DNA of 33,259 nt from Prosthecobacter debontii (GCF_900167535.1 NZ_FUYE01000030.1:1-33259), one strand, 5' to 3'. Shown: positions 23,986-31,256, counted from the first letter of the stretch. Made by a program: numbers and translations. Notes: a model not told the origin generated them from the letters alone.

Positions 23986-25208
23986 TCACTTTGTCTTCAA
24001 GGTGTAATTTCGGCCCTTTTTCTTGGCTGCTGGTTGGGCGGCTTCGAGGGGCTTCAGTGTCCGTGCAGTGCTTGCGGCCCGTGTGCCATCAGCCCTGGGT
24101 ATTACGACTCTCATGACTTCCCAAACGAAGGCGCTGAGCTCTCGTGCGAGTGCCGTCTGCACCTTCTGCCGTGTCTTGCCGCGTGCGGCGAGCTTGCGGC
24201 CTTTTTCATGCAGCCGGTTCTGACAGCGCCAGGAGATCTCGATGACCTGCCGCCGGTGCGCTTTGGGGATGGCTTCCTGCCGTGTGGTGAGCGGGCTGCT
24301 GACCTTCGGTGGCAGCCGGTAGTGCTGGGCGCATTCGTTGAAGATCCAGCGCAGGTGGCCGTTGCCGCATTTGGTGATGCTGCCCTGGGCACGACTGCCG
24401 CCGCTGCTGCTTTCGCTCGGCACGAGTCCGAGATAGGCCATGAGCTGGCGCGGATGCGGGAAGCGGTGGATGTCGCCAATCTCACTGACGGTGATCATGG
24501 CGGCGACGGTCTGATAGCCTTTGAGCCCCATCAGGGCGAGCACGACGGGCTGCATGTGCCAGTCTGCGAGCAGTGCCTTCATGTGAACCTCGATCCGCTC
24601 AATGCGCTCGCTTGCGGCGTCGATGGCCTGCAGATACTCCTCCAACACCACCTTCATCGCCGCATGGGGCAGGCTGAGTTCCCTCAGGTAGCGCATGTGG
24701 GCCGTGCTCCAGGCGGTGGTCTCCGTGTAACGGTAGCCGTTGCGCAAAAGGAAGGCTTTGAGCTGGTAACGTCCGCTGCGCAGATCCTGCACCGCATCGG
24801 TGCGGGCGCGACAGAGGTCGCGGATCGCTTCGTCGCGCTCATCCGGCACATGCACGGCGGTGAGTTCGCCTGCACGGTGGAGACGTGCCAGCATGCGGGC
24901 GTCACGCCGGTCTGTCTTGATCTTGTCACCCGATCCTTTGGGAGTCAGTGACGGCGCGATGACATCGCAGGCGATGCCTTTTTTCTTCAGATGGCGTGCC
25001 AGCACGAAGCCGCAGGGACCTGCCTCATAGCAGACACGCAGTTCTTTGCCAGGATGCCCCAGCTTGTGCAGTAGCTTATCGACACTGGCAGGTCGCTGGA
25101 GATCACTCCATAGTTCCTGACTTCTCCTTCGCGCCCAGCCTCGGCGATGGCGACGGCCATGTTTTCGGCATGGACATCGAGTCCCAAATACAATACTTCT
25201 TGGCTCAT
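23986..25208 (-). pseudogene. IS110-family transposase, frameshifted
   Basis: The true start is ATG 25208 (MSQEVLYLGLDVHAENMAVAI), which carries the first catalytic Asp in GLDVH. After about 38 codons (…NYGVISSDL) this frame leaves homology. The family sequence resumes in another frame as ASVDKLLHKLGHPGKELRVC YEAGPCG, with the shift between about 25085 and 25105. Downstream the DEDD domain continues (KTDRRDARMLARL with its two Asp), then Tnp_20 (ALMGLKGYQTVAAMITVSEIG, LGLVPSESSSGGS with the catalytic Ser, ITKCGNGHLRW). Everything else is intact, about 405 aa in total. The frameshift separates the first Asp from the rest, so the enzyme is dead unless frameshifting is programmed. A genome-wide set of intact copies would decide. 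Confidence 0.85.
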
Positions 25209-25430
25209 CAGATGTGGTGTGTTGGTTGCTCATTCATTGGTTCGTCCGGCAGCGGCTCAACACCGCTCCCCGAACGTGCGGATAGGCCTCGCCAGAGGCA
25301 GCCCGCGAAACACATGCAGCCAGCACACCACGCCTTTTTCAAGCCAACGTGCTGCGCTTCCAACCTGCTCGCGCAAACCGGGCCGCAGCCATAAAGTCTA
25401 GGCCAACTTCGCAGCGTCACCCGAGTAGCC
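25209..25430 (-). other. Non-coding end upstream of the IS110 transposase; structured, candidate bridge RNA
   Basis: About 220 bp before the transposase start. It holds a strong hairpin at 25240-25275: GTTCG...CGAAC outer arms and AGCGG...CCGCT inner arms around CTCAACA. IS110-group elements encode the bridge RNA in the non-coding region upstream of the transposase (established knowledge), so this is where it should be. The element's outer edge is not located, so part of the stretch may belong to cassette 3. Confidence 0.25.
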
Positions 25431-25930
25431 ATGAAGAAGATTCTCCGCATCATAGGCTGGTTGTCGCTCGCTCTGGTTCTAGGTGCATCCTGCTTCTTCG
25501 GGTGGCTCATGTATGATTTTCACGAGAGCGGTAAGGCTGACGTTTGGAGCACAGACTCTGCACCAGATGCCGCCATACTGTCGAAGTTCGCAGAGTGAGG
25601 CTACCCTTCTACGATCTTCCGTGTTGTGAGACACGGAGTTTCATCACGATGGAACGGAGATGGAGAGGATTTGACCATTTACTGCTTTCCCACCGCAGAC
25701 TTGCCACGGATGAAGCTGATATTTGGTCGTGACACAGTTTGGGTTGATGGTCTACCATCTGAAGTGGCTGGAGATTGTATCTGCGAGAGCATGCACCGAA
25801 GGACTTGAGCATTGGTGACTCCCCAAATAGCAGCGATTACATCCACATTCGCTACGACTCAGGCTACATTGGCCGCACCATTATTGATATTCGACGAGGC
25901 ATTAGCTACGAGTATCGCTTTCGATCCTAG
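25431..25930 (+). pseudogene. Cassette 3 gene: membrane-anchored protein, broken by a nonsense codon and a frameshift
   Basis: ATG 25431 opens MKKILRIIGWLSLALVLGAS, a clean N-terminal membrane anchor or signal, and reads 55 codons to TGA at 25596-25598. The same frame then continues without a start for about 70 codons (YPSTIFRVVRHG, DLTIYCFPTADLPRMKL, VWVDGLPSEVAGD) to TGA 25806. A second frame, open from 25763, carries SIGDSPNSSDYIHIRYDSG and RRGISYEYRFRS to TAG 25928-25930, 29 nt before attC3. The most economical reading is one protein of about 165 aa with one stop and one +1/-1 shift. Family not recognised. Two lesions in one cassette fit a long-resident, unselected cassette. Confidence 0.6.
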
Positions 25931-25959
25931 ACCACGACCATGACCACCGACGAACCAAG

Positions 25960-26086
25960 GCCGAACAAGGCACTGGAGGCAACCGCTGGGGATTGCTGCC
26001 GTATTTGCTCACTTTTGACTCCAATCCTCCCCGCCTATTCGACGTCCACCGCCTCCCCAGCAGTCGGCACAGCTTAGACGTTCGGC
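25960..26086 (+). other. attC3
   Basis: 127 bp, the longest in the array. R'' GCCGAAC (25960-25966) and R' GTTCGGC (26080-26086) are perfect complements, extended to 8 bp as GGCCGAAC/GTTCGGCC. Inner stem CTGGAGGC pairs with GCCTCCCCAG. The core differs from the GTTCGCC sites but matches cassette 4's own R''. Confidence 0.8.
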
Positions 26087-26185
26087 CGAGAACGGAGTCC
26101 TGGGCTTTCCACATGATCAGGCGCTTTCTGAAGCTTCTAAGATTCGCTGCAACCATCTCGTTAGCATCTACATACATCGCATGAC

Positions 26186-26578
26186 ATGAAACGATCTCTT
26201 CTTCGAATAATCTGTCTATTGTCTGTCATATGCGGCTTAGTGGCGCTGGTTCATTCACGCAGGACACGTTCGAACGCTGCCCCTCTGAACTCACCCGCAG
26301 CGACGATGATTGCGCCTCAGAAGGATGGCGCTGGTGCTTACCCACTCCTTGTCTCAAGCCTGCTTGCCGGTGATGTCACCGAATTTAAGCCCGCAGATGT
26401 TCGGAAATGGGGAAACGTTACGGAAGAGACTGTGGATGGCATCCGCCAGTGGCGTGTGGACCTGGTTTACGAGTTGACCACGGCGTTTGGGCCGTTTGAC
26501 GTGACCGCCAGCGCCTATGTGAAAGATGGAAAGGTTCTGAGGTGGATTTATACAGGTTCTGGCGAAGTCATCCCCTGA
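26186..26578 (+). CDS. Cassette 4 gene: exported hypothetical protein
   Basis: 130 aa from ATG 26186. N-terminal hydrophobic export segment (MKRSLLRIICLLSVICGLVA) followed by a low-complexity stretch, then a compact C-terminal domain: GAYPLLVSSLLAGDVTEFKP, VDGIRQWRVDLVYELTTAFG, VTASAYVKDGKVLRWIYTGS. Periplasmic or membrane-tethered by prediction. No family recognised. A 23-codon frame (ATG 26115 to TGA 26184-26186 region, ending IA) directly overlaps the start as ATGA-like coupling and could be a leader. The stop is 25 nt before attC4. Confidence 0.7.
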   Translation: MKRSLLRIICLLSVICGLVALVHSRRTRSNAAPLNSPAATMIAPQKDGAGAYPLLVSSLLAGDVTEFKPADVRKWGNVTEETVDGIRQWRVDLVYELTTAFGPFDVTASAYVKDGKVLRWIYTGSGEVIP

Positions 26579-26603
26579 CCACCGACCTACATAAAAATGG
26601 AGG

Positions 26604-26696
26604 GCCGAACGAAACGGATGCAGGCAACGGCTCGAAGGCTATCTGTCGCGTCAGCAACGTCTTGCGCTCGCCGTCGCCTGATCCGAGACGTTCGCC
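26604..26696 (+). other. attC4
   Basis: 93 bp. R'' GCCGAAC (26604-26610), R' GTTCGCC (26690-26696). The inner arms GGATGCAGGCAACGGC and GCCGTCGCCTGATCC are nearly identical to attC1 and attC5. R'' matches the R' at this cassette's own 5' end (26080), not the R' next to it. Confidence 0.85.
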
Positions 26697-26714
26697 CAAG
26701 AAAATGAGTCCGCC

Positions 26715-27026
26715 ATGAAACCAGAAGGGACCATCGCCCATTTGCTGTGCTTGATCCTCGCGGGCATTGCCATGATACCGTCCGCTTGGTTTGCTCTCTC
26801 CTCGATACTTGCCATTCCGCTTCATGCGCCGATGACAGCATGGCATTGCATGGTGTTGGCTGTTTCATTTGTGGTCCCGATTTTGATTGTTTCCGCCTTC
26901 ATACACTATCTGAGGATGCGTACTCTGAAGTCCCTGGTCTTCTCGTCGCTTTGCAGTGGCTCCCCGCTTTTCACTTGGGCGATATGGGCGTCGCCAGCTT
27001 CGCACGCGCTGCTTCATTATTCTTGA
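26715..27026 (+). CDS. Cassette 5 gene: small membrane protein
   Basis: 103 aa from ATG 26715, 18 nt after the R' core. Three hydrophobic segments are seen: about 8-30 (IAHLLCLILAGIAMIPSAWF), about 44-64 (HCMVLAVSFVVPILIVSAFI) and about 74-95 (LVFSSLCSGSPLFTWAIW). No family recognised and no charged or catalytic motif. Inner-membrane location by prediction. Only one frame fits; attC5 begins 38 nt after the stop. Confidence 0.65.
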   Translation: MKPEGTIAHLLCLILAGIAMIPSAWFALSSILAIPLHAPMTAWHCMVLAVSFVVPILIVSAFIHYLRMRTLKSLVFSSLCSGSPLFTWAIWASPASHALLHYS

Positions 27027-27064
27027 TCCCTTCAACCATGACAAGTCACCACCAATCTTCCAAG

Positions 27065-27155
27065 GCTGAACAAAACGGATGCAGGCAACGGCTCGAAGGC
27101 TATCTGTCGTGTCAGCGACGTCCACCCCGCCGTCGCCTGATCCCGGCCGTTCGCC
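27065..27155 (+). other. attC5
   Basis: 91 bp. R'' GCTGAAC (27065-27071, in GGCTGAAC) and R' GTTCGCC (27149-27155). Inner arms GGATGCAGGCAACGGC and GCCGTCGCCTGATCC as in attC4; the whole first 60 nt is almost identical to attC4. The R'' carries one extra T relative to GGCGAAC, so it is the only poor match in the closure test. Confidence 0.8.
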
Positions 27156-27372
27156 CAACTAACAGCGTCTCTCGCCATGCCCTCTATGATAGCTAGACTA
27201 GACACGCTTGAAGCCTCCTTTGGGCATCGCCTTCCTGGAGTGCAACGACTGACTCGCCTTAAGTTTGAATGATTCACCGCCGTTCCAATCCCTGCCTTGC
27301 ATTGATGGCGTGCTTCCTGTCAACCTGCCTGATGCTTGACGTTTACCCACCTAAAGCGAGTCTCCCGCGACC

Positions 27373-27867
27373 ATGATCTTTTTAGCTCAGCGAAGTGATC
27401 CGATGCCCTGGTGGTTCCCATTTTTCGTGTTCGGGATGTGGTTGCTGATCAACAACTACAACAGCGCACGGACGGGCTGGCGAGCTTTTTCCGAGTGTTA
27501 CGGCGGTAGGAGGAATCGGCCTAAAGGTCCTTCATTCGGATCTCCCTATATCTGTTTCAATGGGGCCTGGCGGTTTAGCTACAGCGGTGTCGTTCGTGTC
27601 GTTCCGAGCATTGACGGACTTTGGTTTTACACGGTGATCTACTTTCGCCCTTTCCATTCGCCCTTTTTCATTCCCTGGAGTTTGGTCACACATGTGGAGC
27701 CCTTGTCCATGTGGTATTGGCGAGGCTACAGAGTCCACATTCAGTCAGAGGCGGGATCTTTAGCGGTGCGATTGCGCTGGACTTTTAAAGACGCATTGCT
27801 TCGGTTTCGGCCCGACCTGCTCCAGGCAAGCTACACGCCCATGATCAGTCCGTCTCCCGAGACATGA
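27373..27867 (+). CDS. Cassette 6 gene: hypothetical membrane-associated protein
   Basis: 164 aa from ATG 27373. One N-terminal hydrophobic segment (PWWFPFFVFGMWLLINNY) anchors the chain with the rest likely on the cytoplasmic side; the body is rich in aromatic strands (YICFNGAWRFSYSGVVRVVP, GLWFYTVIYFRPFHSPFFIP, SMWYWRGYRVHIQSEAG), a pattern reminiscent of PH-like or small beta-barrel domains but not assignable. Unusually, 217 nt separate the R' core from the ATG; that leader holds a 31-codon frame (27177-27272, MPSMIARLDTLEASFG...). The stop is 22 nt before attC6. Confidence 0.7.
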   Translation: MIFLAQRSDPMPWWFPFFVFGMWLLINNYNSARTGWRAFSECYGGRRNRPKGPSFGSPYICFNGAWRFSYSGVVRVVPSIDGLWFYTVIYFRPFHSPFFIPWSLVTHVEPLSMWYWRGYRVHIQSEAGSLAVRLRWTFKDALLRFRPDLLQASYTPMISPSPET

Positions 27868-27889
27868 GCGGTCACAACAAGCACCTCAA

Positions 27890-27971
27890 GGCGAACAAAA
27901 ATGGGATGCAGACAACCGCTCTTTGACCTCGACGCTTTCCGCTCACGGTATCCTCATCCCAGTCGTTAGAC
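27890..27971 (+). other. attC6
   Basis: 82 bp. R'' GGCGAAC (27890-27896) and R' GTTAGAC (27965-27971). Inner arms GGGATG...CATCCC and ACCG...CGGT. The R' is of canonical GTTRRRY type, unlike the others, and matches the R'' of the next cassette, so two core types meet in this one site. Confidence 0.8.
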
Positions 27972-27980
27972 ATCTTGCGC

Positions 27981-28319
27981 ATGAGTTCTCTCCATCCTGT
28001 TCAGTCACCGTCTAGCACTCAGCGCTACATCGCTCTTGGCTTGAGTGTGGTCACGCTATTGTGCGCACTATTGTATTGGCTGATTTATGCTTTTGTGACG
28101 GCACAGGCTTACGCAGGTGTTTACAATGGCCCGTTGCTTTTGATTATCGGCACGATTGTCACGTTGCCGCCAGCCTTCGTCTGCACGGTTATTGCGATGA
28201 GTTTGGTTGGCTGGCGACGCAGCAAGTTAGCGTGGATTTTACTTTCATCGTTTTCTTGGCCTTATATCGCTCTTTTCGTTTATGTGATTTGGTCTGAAGT
28301 GCGGAGTTTGTTCATATGA
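27981..28319 (+). CDS. Cassette 7 gene: small membrane protein
   Basis: 112 aa from ATG 27981, 9 nt after the R' core. Three membrane helices: about 17-38 (ALGLSVVTLLCALLYWLIYA), about 48-72 (GPLLLIIGTIVTLPPAFVC) and about 83-105 (LAWILLSSFSWPYIALFVYV). Short polar tail (SEVRSLFI). No family recognised; similar size and topology to cassette 5 but no visible sequence similarity. It is the last gene in the array. Confidence 0.65.
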   Translation: MSSLHPVQSPSSTQRYIALGLSVVTLLCALLYWLIYAFVTAQAYAGVYNGPLLLIIGTIVTLPPAFVCTVIAMSLVGWRRSKLAWILLSSFSWPYIALFVYVIWSEVRSLFI

Positions 28320-28329
28320 CTGAGGCGAT

Positions 28330-28571
28330 GTCTAACCATGAGCTACAACGAACCTGGGATGGATATGCAAGCATCCACTGTGAGGTGAATGCTAAGGCTC
28401 AACTTCCAAGCGAAGGTTGTGATTGTGCTTTCGAGCACAAAAGCCCTGGCGTTCTTTGACTTTCAAGGCATCCGATGGTGGCAGGAGCGCCTCAGCCGCG
28501 TGGCTCACTGATGCCTTGGCGAATGGAGATATCGCCTATTGCGTTGATTGCCAAGGATGAGGGCGTCTAAC
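28330..28571 (+). other. Terminal attC candidate, incomplete
   Basis: GTCTAAC at 28330-28336, 11 nt after the cassette 7 stop, is the exact complement of that cassette's 5' core GTTAGAC (27965), so it is a good R''. No matching R' follows within 140 nt. A second GTCTAAC at 28565-28571 is followed by AAGCG, an R''-like context too. Between them are a 40-codon frame (28389-28511) of unknown reality and an inverted repeat CCTTGGC/GCCAAGG (28514-28520/28550-28556). The end of the array appears to have been rearranged. Confidence 0.4.
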
Positions 28572-28587
28572 AAGCGATGCATGTCAC

Positions 28588-28797
28588 CTGACGAATGATC
28601 TTTGTCAGGTGAAGAACGATCTTTGAGCGCTGACAAACGGCATTTGTAGGCTGACAAAAGACAAAAGTAAGGGCACAAAAGAGCTTTGTAAGCTGACAAA
28701 GATCAAATGCAGTCAGACATAGGCCATATGTCGGGCGAGATCCGCCGCATGTCTGACTGAAACAGACGTTTGTCGGGCGAGGAACGTGGAATGTCCG
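28588..28797. repeat. Degenerate 21-bp tandem repeat of small inverted repeats (10 units)
   Basis: Ten head-to-tail units of 20-22 bp (eight exactly 21) begin at 28588, 28609, 28630, 28651, 28673, 28693, 28714, 28735, 28756 and 28777. The rough consensus is CTGACAAACG-N-CATTTGTCGG. Each unit is itself a partial palindrome (GACAAA...TTTGTC); the first is perfect, CTGAC...GTCAG. On the minus strand part of it reads as a 7-residue periodic peptide. It fills the gap between the cassette array and the FtsX permease stop. Confidence 0.7.
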
Positions 28798-28849
28798 ACT
28801 GGAAAAGTGATTTTTTGATGAGCTGTGAGAGCGGCCAGCTTCTCTTACG

Positions 28850-31216
28850 CTACTCCCTCGCCTTGAGCACGCCTACCATATCCAGCTTCTGCACCATGCG
28901 TCCGACCACCCAGAAGCAGGCTCCGGCGGCGGTGAGAATGACGAGGATGGCGATGCTGTAGGTCTTGTAGCTGATCAGCAGCGGCATGCGGATGGTCTCG
29001 GTGCTGATGGCGGCCATGATGAAGGTGGCGAGCCCGCGGCCGAAGAGCAGCCCCACGGGCAGAGCCACGAGGACGAGGATGGTGAGTTCTCCCAGAAGCA
29101 CGCTGCCCACTTCTCTCTGCGTAAAGCCAACGACTCGAAGTGTGGCGAGGTCACGACCTCGTTCGGAGAGGGCGATGCGCGCACTGTTGTAAACGACGCC
29201 GAAGGCGACGATGACGGCGAGTGTTAGGTAGAGCTTACGGATGATGCCGATGCTTTCTCCCGTGGTGCTGCGGAATGCGGCAAGCTGTTCCTTCTTGACC
29301 AGAGTCACGGCGATCCGTGGGGTCTCCTTCACTTCGGTCATGAAGTCCGTCCACCGGTTTTGATCAACCGTGAGGTAGGCACCGCTGACGGAATCACCTT
29401 CCTGCATGAGGCGATGCAGGGCCTCTTTATCCATGTAGGCCGCCACCCCGGCAAAATCCTCGCGCAGACCGCTGATGGGCACATAACGCACGGGCCGTTT
29501 GCCTTCGAGGACCGAGACTTGAATTTCATCGCCCAGTTTAGCTCCGAGAATTTCGGCCAGCTTGGCTGACATGACGATACCATTTTCGGGAAGCTCGATC
29601 GGCTGCCCCTGCGTGTCGAGAAGCCGATTCAAACTCGATCCTTTGGCCACGCCGGTGATGGAGAGTTTACGGGTGTGATGGCCGAAGCTCAATCGGGCCT
29701 GCACCACACGCACGGGCTCGGCACGAATCACACCGGGCAGATGCTCCAGATCGTGAAGACCGCTGCCGCTGCTGGGCTCGATCAGAAAGGCGATGACATC
29801 CTGTCTCTGCACGTCATTCCACTGATAGGTGAGCAGGTAATCAATGCTATCCTCCATGCTGCCCGGAAGGACCATGAGCCCAGTGGCTAAGGAGAGGCCA
29901 AAGACGGTGAATACGGATTGCCAAGGACGCCGCTCAATATTGCGCAGCGCCATACGGAAGGCAGGGCCCGTGCCACGCGTGACGCCCAATCGCTCGAGCA
30001 GGCTGGGTTTGAAGTCTGCGGGAGGTTCGGGGCGCATGGCTTCGGCGGGTGGAAGCTTGACAGCCATCCAGACGACACTGAGCACCCCGAAAAAGGAAGC
30101 CCCTGCACTCACGGCCAGTGCGGTGCCGAGAGCGCTGTAGTCCATTTTGAAGTTCAGGGCAGGGAACCTGAAAAACAGCTCATACATGCTGATCAGCCCA
30201 TTCCCCATAAAGCGCCCTGCGATCCCGCCCAGGATGGAACCCAACACGACAATGACCATGGCAAAACCCAGGTAGTGCCTCCCCACTTGCCAGGAGGAAT
30301 AACCCAGGGCTTTGAGTTGAGCGATCTGCTCTCTTTGCAGTCGGACCAGGCGCGCAAGCACGGCATTGACCATGAACGCGGCGACACTGAGAAACACCAC
30401 GGGATAAGCCACGGAGAGCGCATTGAGCACCCGCAATTCATCATCCAATCGTGCGGCGCTGCCGTGATCTTTGCGCGTGTAGGCACCGGCAGCACCATAG
30501 GACATGAGTAGCCGATCGAGCTCCGCCATCACGGGGCCTGCTTCCGTGCCGGGGGCGAGATCCACGACGAAGTCATTGAAAGCGCCATCCATGTTGTAGG
30601 CCACGGCAACGGCTCGGTAGTTCATCCAAAAGACTCCGAATCGTTTGTTATCCGGCAGTGTTTCACCAGCACGCGCTTCGAAGACGAATTCGGGGGAGAG
30701 TCCGATCCCCGTGACCGTGATTCGATCTCGCCTGCCGTTGATGATGGCATAGACACTGTCTCCGAGATCCAATTTATTGGCCAGAGCAAAGGCCTCACTC
30801 ACCACGGCCTCTCCCCGCACATCCATGCGTGGGATGCGGCCCCGGCGGAGGAAAAGCTGATTCAGCAGGGGATCGCGATCTTCCGGGAGGGAGACGATGT
30901 GAGCCGTGCAGGGCTCCAGGACGCCCGGGAGATCCAGCACTGCATCCAGCACCACCCGGGTTTCAATGGCCGTAATTCCTGGGATCTCCGCCATGCGATC
31001 CTTCATGGAGAGCGGCGCACGTTTCAGCGAGCCAAACACATCCGACATGCGATAGCGCTGGTAATAAGCATCCCGGGTGCTCTCCAGCGTCAGGATCAGA
31101 CTGCGCGTCATGATCATCATCGCCAGCCCGCAGGCCATCACCAGGGAAACGGCGACGATCTGGCCCTTCATGCGGCTCACGTCGCGGAGAAGCTTGAGAT
31201 CAAGGGGGGTAAGCAT
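28850..31216 (-). CDS. ABC transporter permease, FtsX/MacB-type, two FtsX domains
   Basis: 788 aa. Topology: helix near 20-40 (GQIVAVSLVMACGLAMMIM), a large periplasmic domain, three helices in 270-390 (AYPVVFLSVAAFMVNAVL, YLGFAMVIVVLGSILGGIAG, ALGTALAVSAGASFFGVLSV), a repeat of the same pattern from about 425 (FRMALRNIERRPWQSVFTVFG) to the end, with ELTILVLVALPVGLLFG and SIAILVILTAAGACFWVVG. The QLKALGYSSWQVG and TLRVVGFTQREVG segments are the FtsX coupling motifs that contact an ATPase. This is the DevC/LolC-like arrangement used for lipoprotein, lipid or drug export. The ATPase and periplasmic adaptor that normally accompany it are not in the window; they would lie beyond or at another locus. 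Start ATG 31216. Confidence 0.85.
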   Translation of the reverse strand: MLTPLDLKLLRDVSRMKGQIVAVSLVMACGLAMMIMTRSLILTLESTRDAYYQRYRMSDVFGSLKRAPLSMKDRMAEIPGITAIETRVVLDAVLDLPGVLEPCTAHIVSLPEDRDPLLNQLFLRRGRIPRMDVRGEAVVSEAFALANKLDLGDSVYAIINGRRDRITVTGIGLSPEFVFEARAGETLPDNKRFGVFWMNYRAVAVAYNMDGAFNDFVVDLAPGTEAGPVMAELDRLLMSYGAAGAYTRKDHGSAARLDDELRVLNALSVAYPVVFLSVAAFMVNAVLARLVRLQREQIAQLKALGYSSWQVGRHYLGFAMVIVVLGSILGGIAGRFMGNGLISMYELFFRFPALNFKMDYSALGTALAVSAGASFFGVLSVVWMAVKLPPAEAMRPEPPADFKPSLLERLGVTRGTGPAFRMALRNIERRPWQSVFTVFGLSLATGLMVLPGSMEDSIDYLLTYQWNDVQRQDVIAFLIEPSSGSGLHDLEHLPGVIRAEPVRVVQARLSFGHHTRKLSITGVAKGSSLNRLLDTQGQPIELPENGIVMSAKLAEILGAKLGDEIQVSVLEGKRPVRYVPISGLREDFAGVAAYMDKEALHRLMQEGDSVSGAYLTVDQNRWTDFMTEVKETPRIAVTLVKKEQLAAFRSTTGESIGIIRKLYLTLAVIVAFGVVYNSARIALSERGRDLATLRVVGFTQREVGSVLLGELTILVLVALPVGLLFGRGLATFIMAAISTETIRMPLLISYKTYSIAILVILTAAGACFWVVGRMVQKLDMVGVLKARE

Positions 31217-31256
31217 CGCTGGGGGGGAGGGGCTGTGCTGAAACTACTTTGAAATC

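Larger units (their letters stand above)
21399..28571. mobile_element. Sedentary chromosomal integron: dead intI, attI region and seven-cassette array
   Basis: The unit comprises the intI pseudogene on the minus strand, a probable attI at 22222-22405, and cassettes on the plus strand each with one gene and a 3' attC (attC at 22961, 23512, 25960, 26604, 27065, 27890; a last, incomplete one at 28330). The cassettes are in one orientation, carry no visible promoters of their own in most cases, and five of the six testable ones match 5' and 3' core repeats. An IS110 element sits inside the third interval. The outer limits are approximate: 21399 is where unrelated sequence of the intI tail becomes unassignable, and 28571 is the last GTCTAAC core. 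Confidence 0.85.

Noticed and set aside
23944..24951. 335-codon plus-strand frame
   Set aside because: Antisense to the IS110 transposase, which has family motifs.
25993..26184. 63-codon plus-strand frame inside attC3
   Set aside because: Runs through the attC stem; not a gene.
28389..28511. 40-codon plus-strand frame after cassette 7
   Set aside because: Coding-like composition (VVIVLSSTKALAFFDF) but no SD, no partner R' site; could be a relic. Left as part of the terminal region.
28505..28699. Minus-strand 64-codon frame with 7-residue repeats
   Set aside because: Starts on TTG, covers only part of the repeat tract; periodicity is that of the DNA repeat.
28588..28797. CRISPR array
   Set aside because: Units are contiguous with no unique spacers and too divergent; no cas gene in the window.
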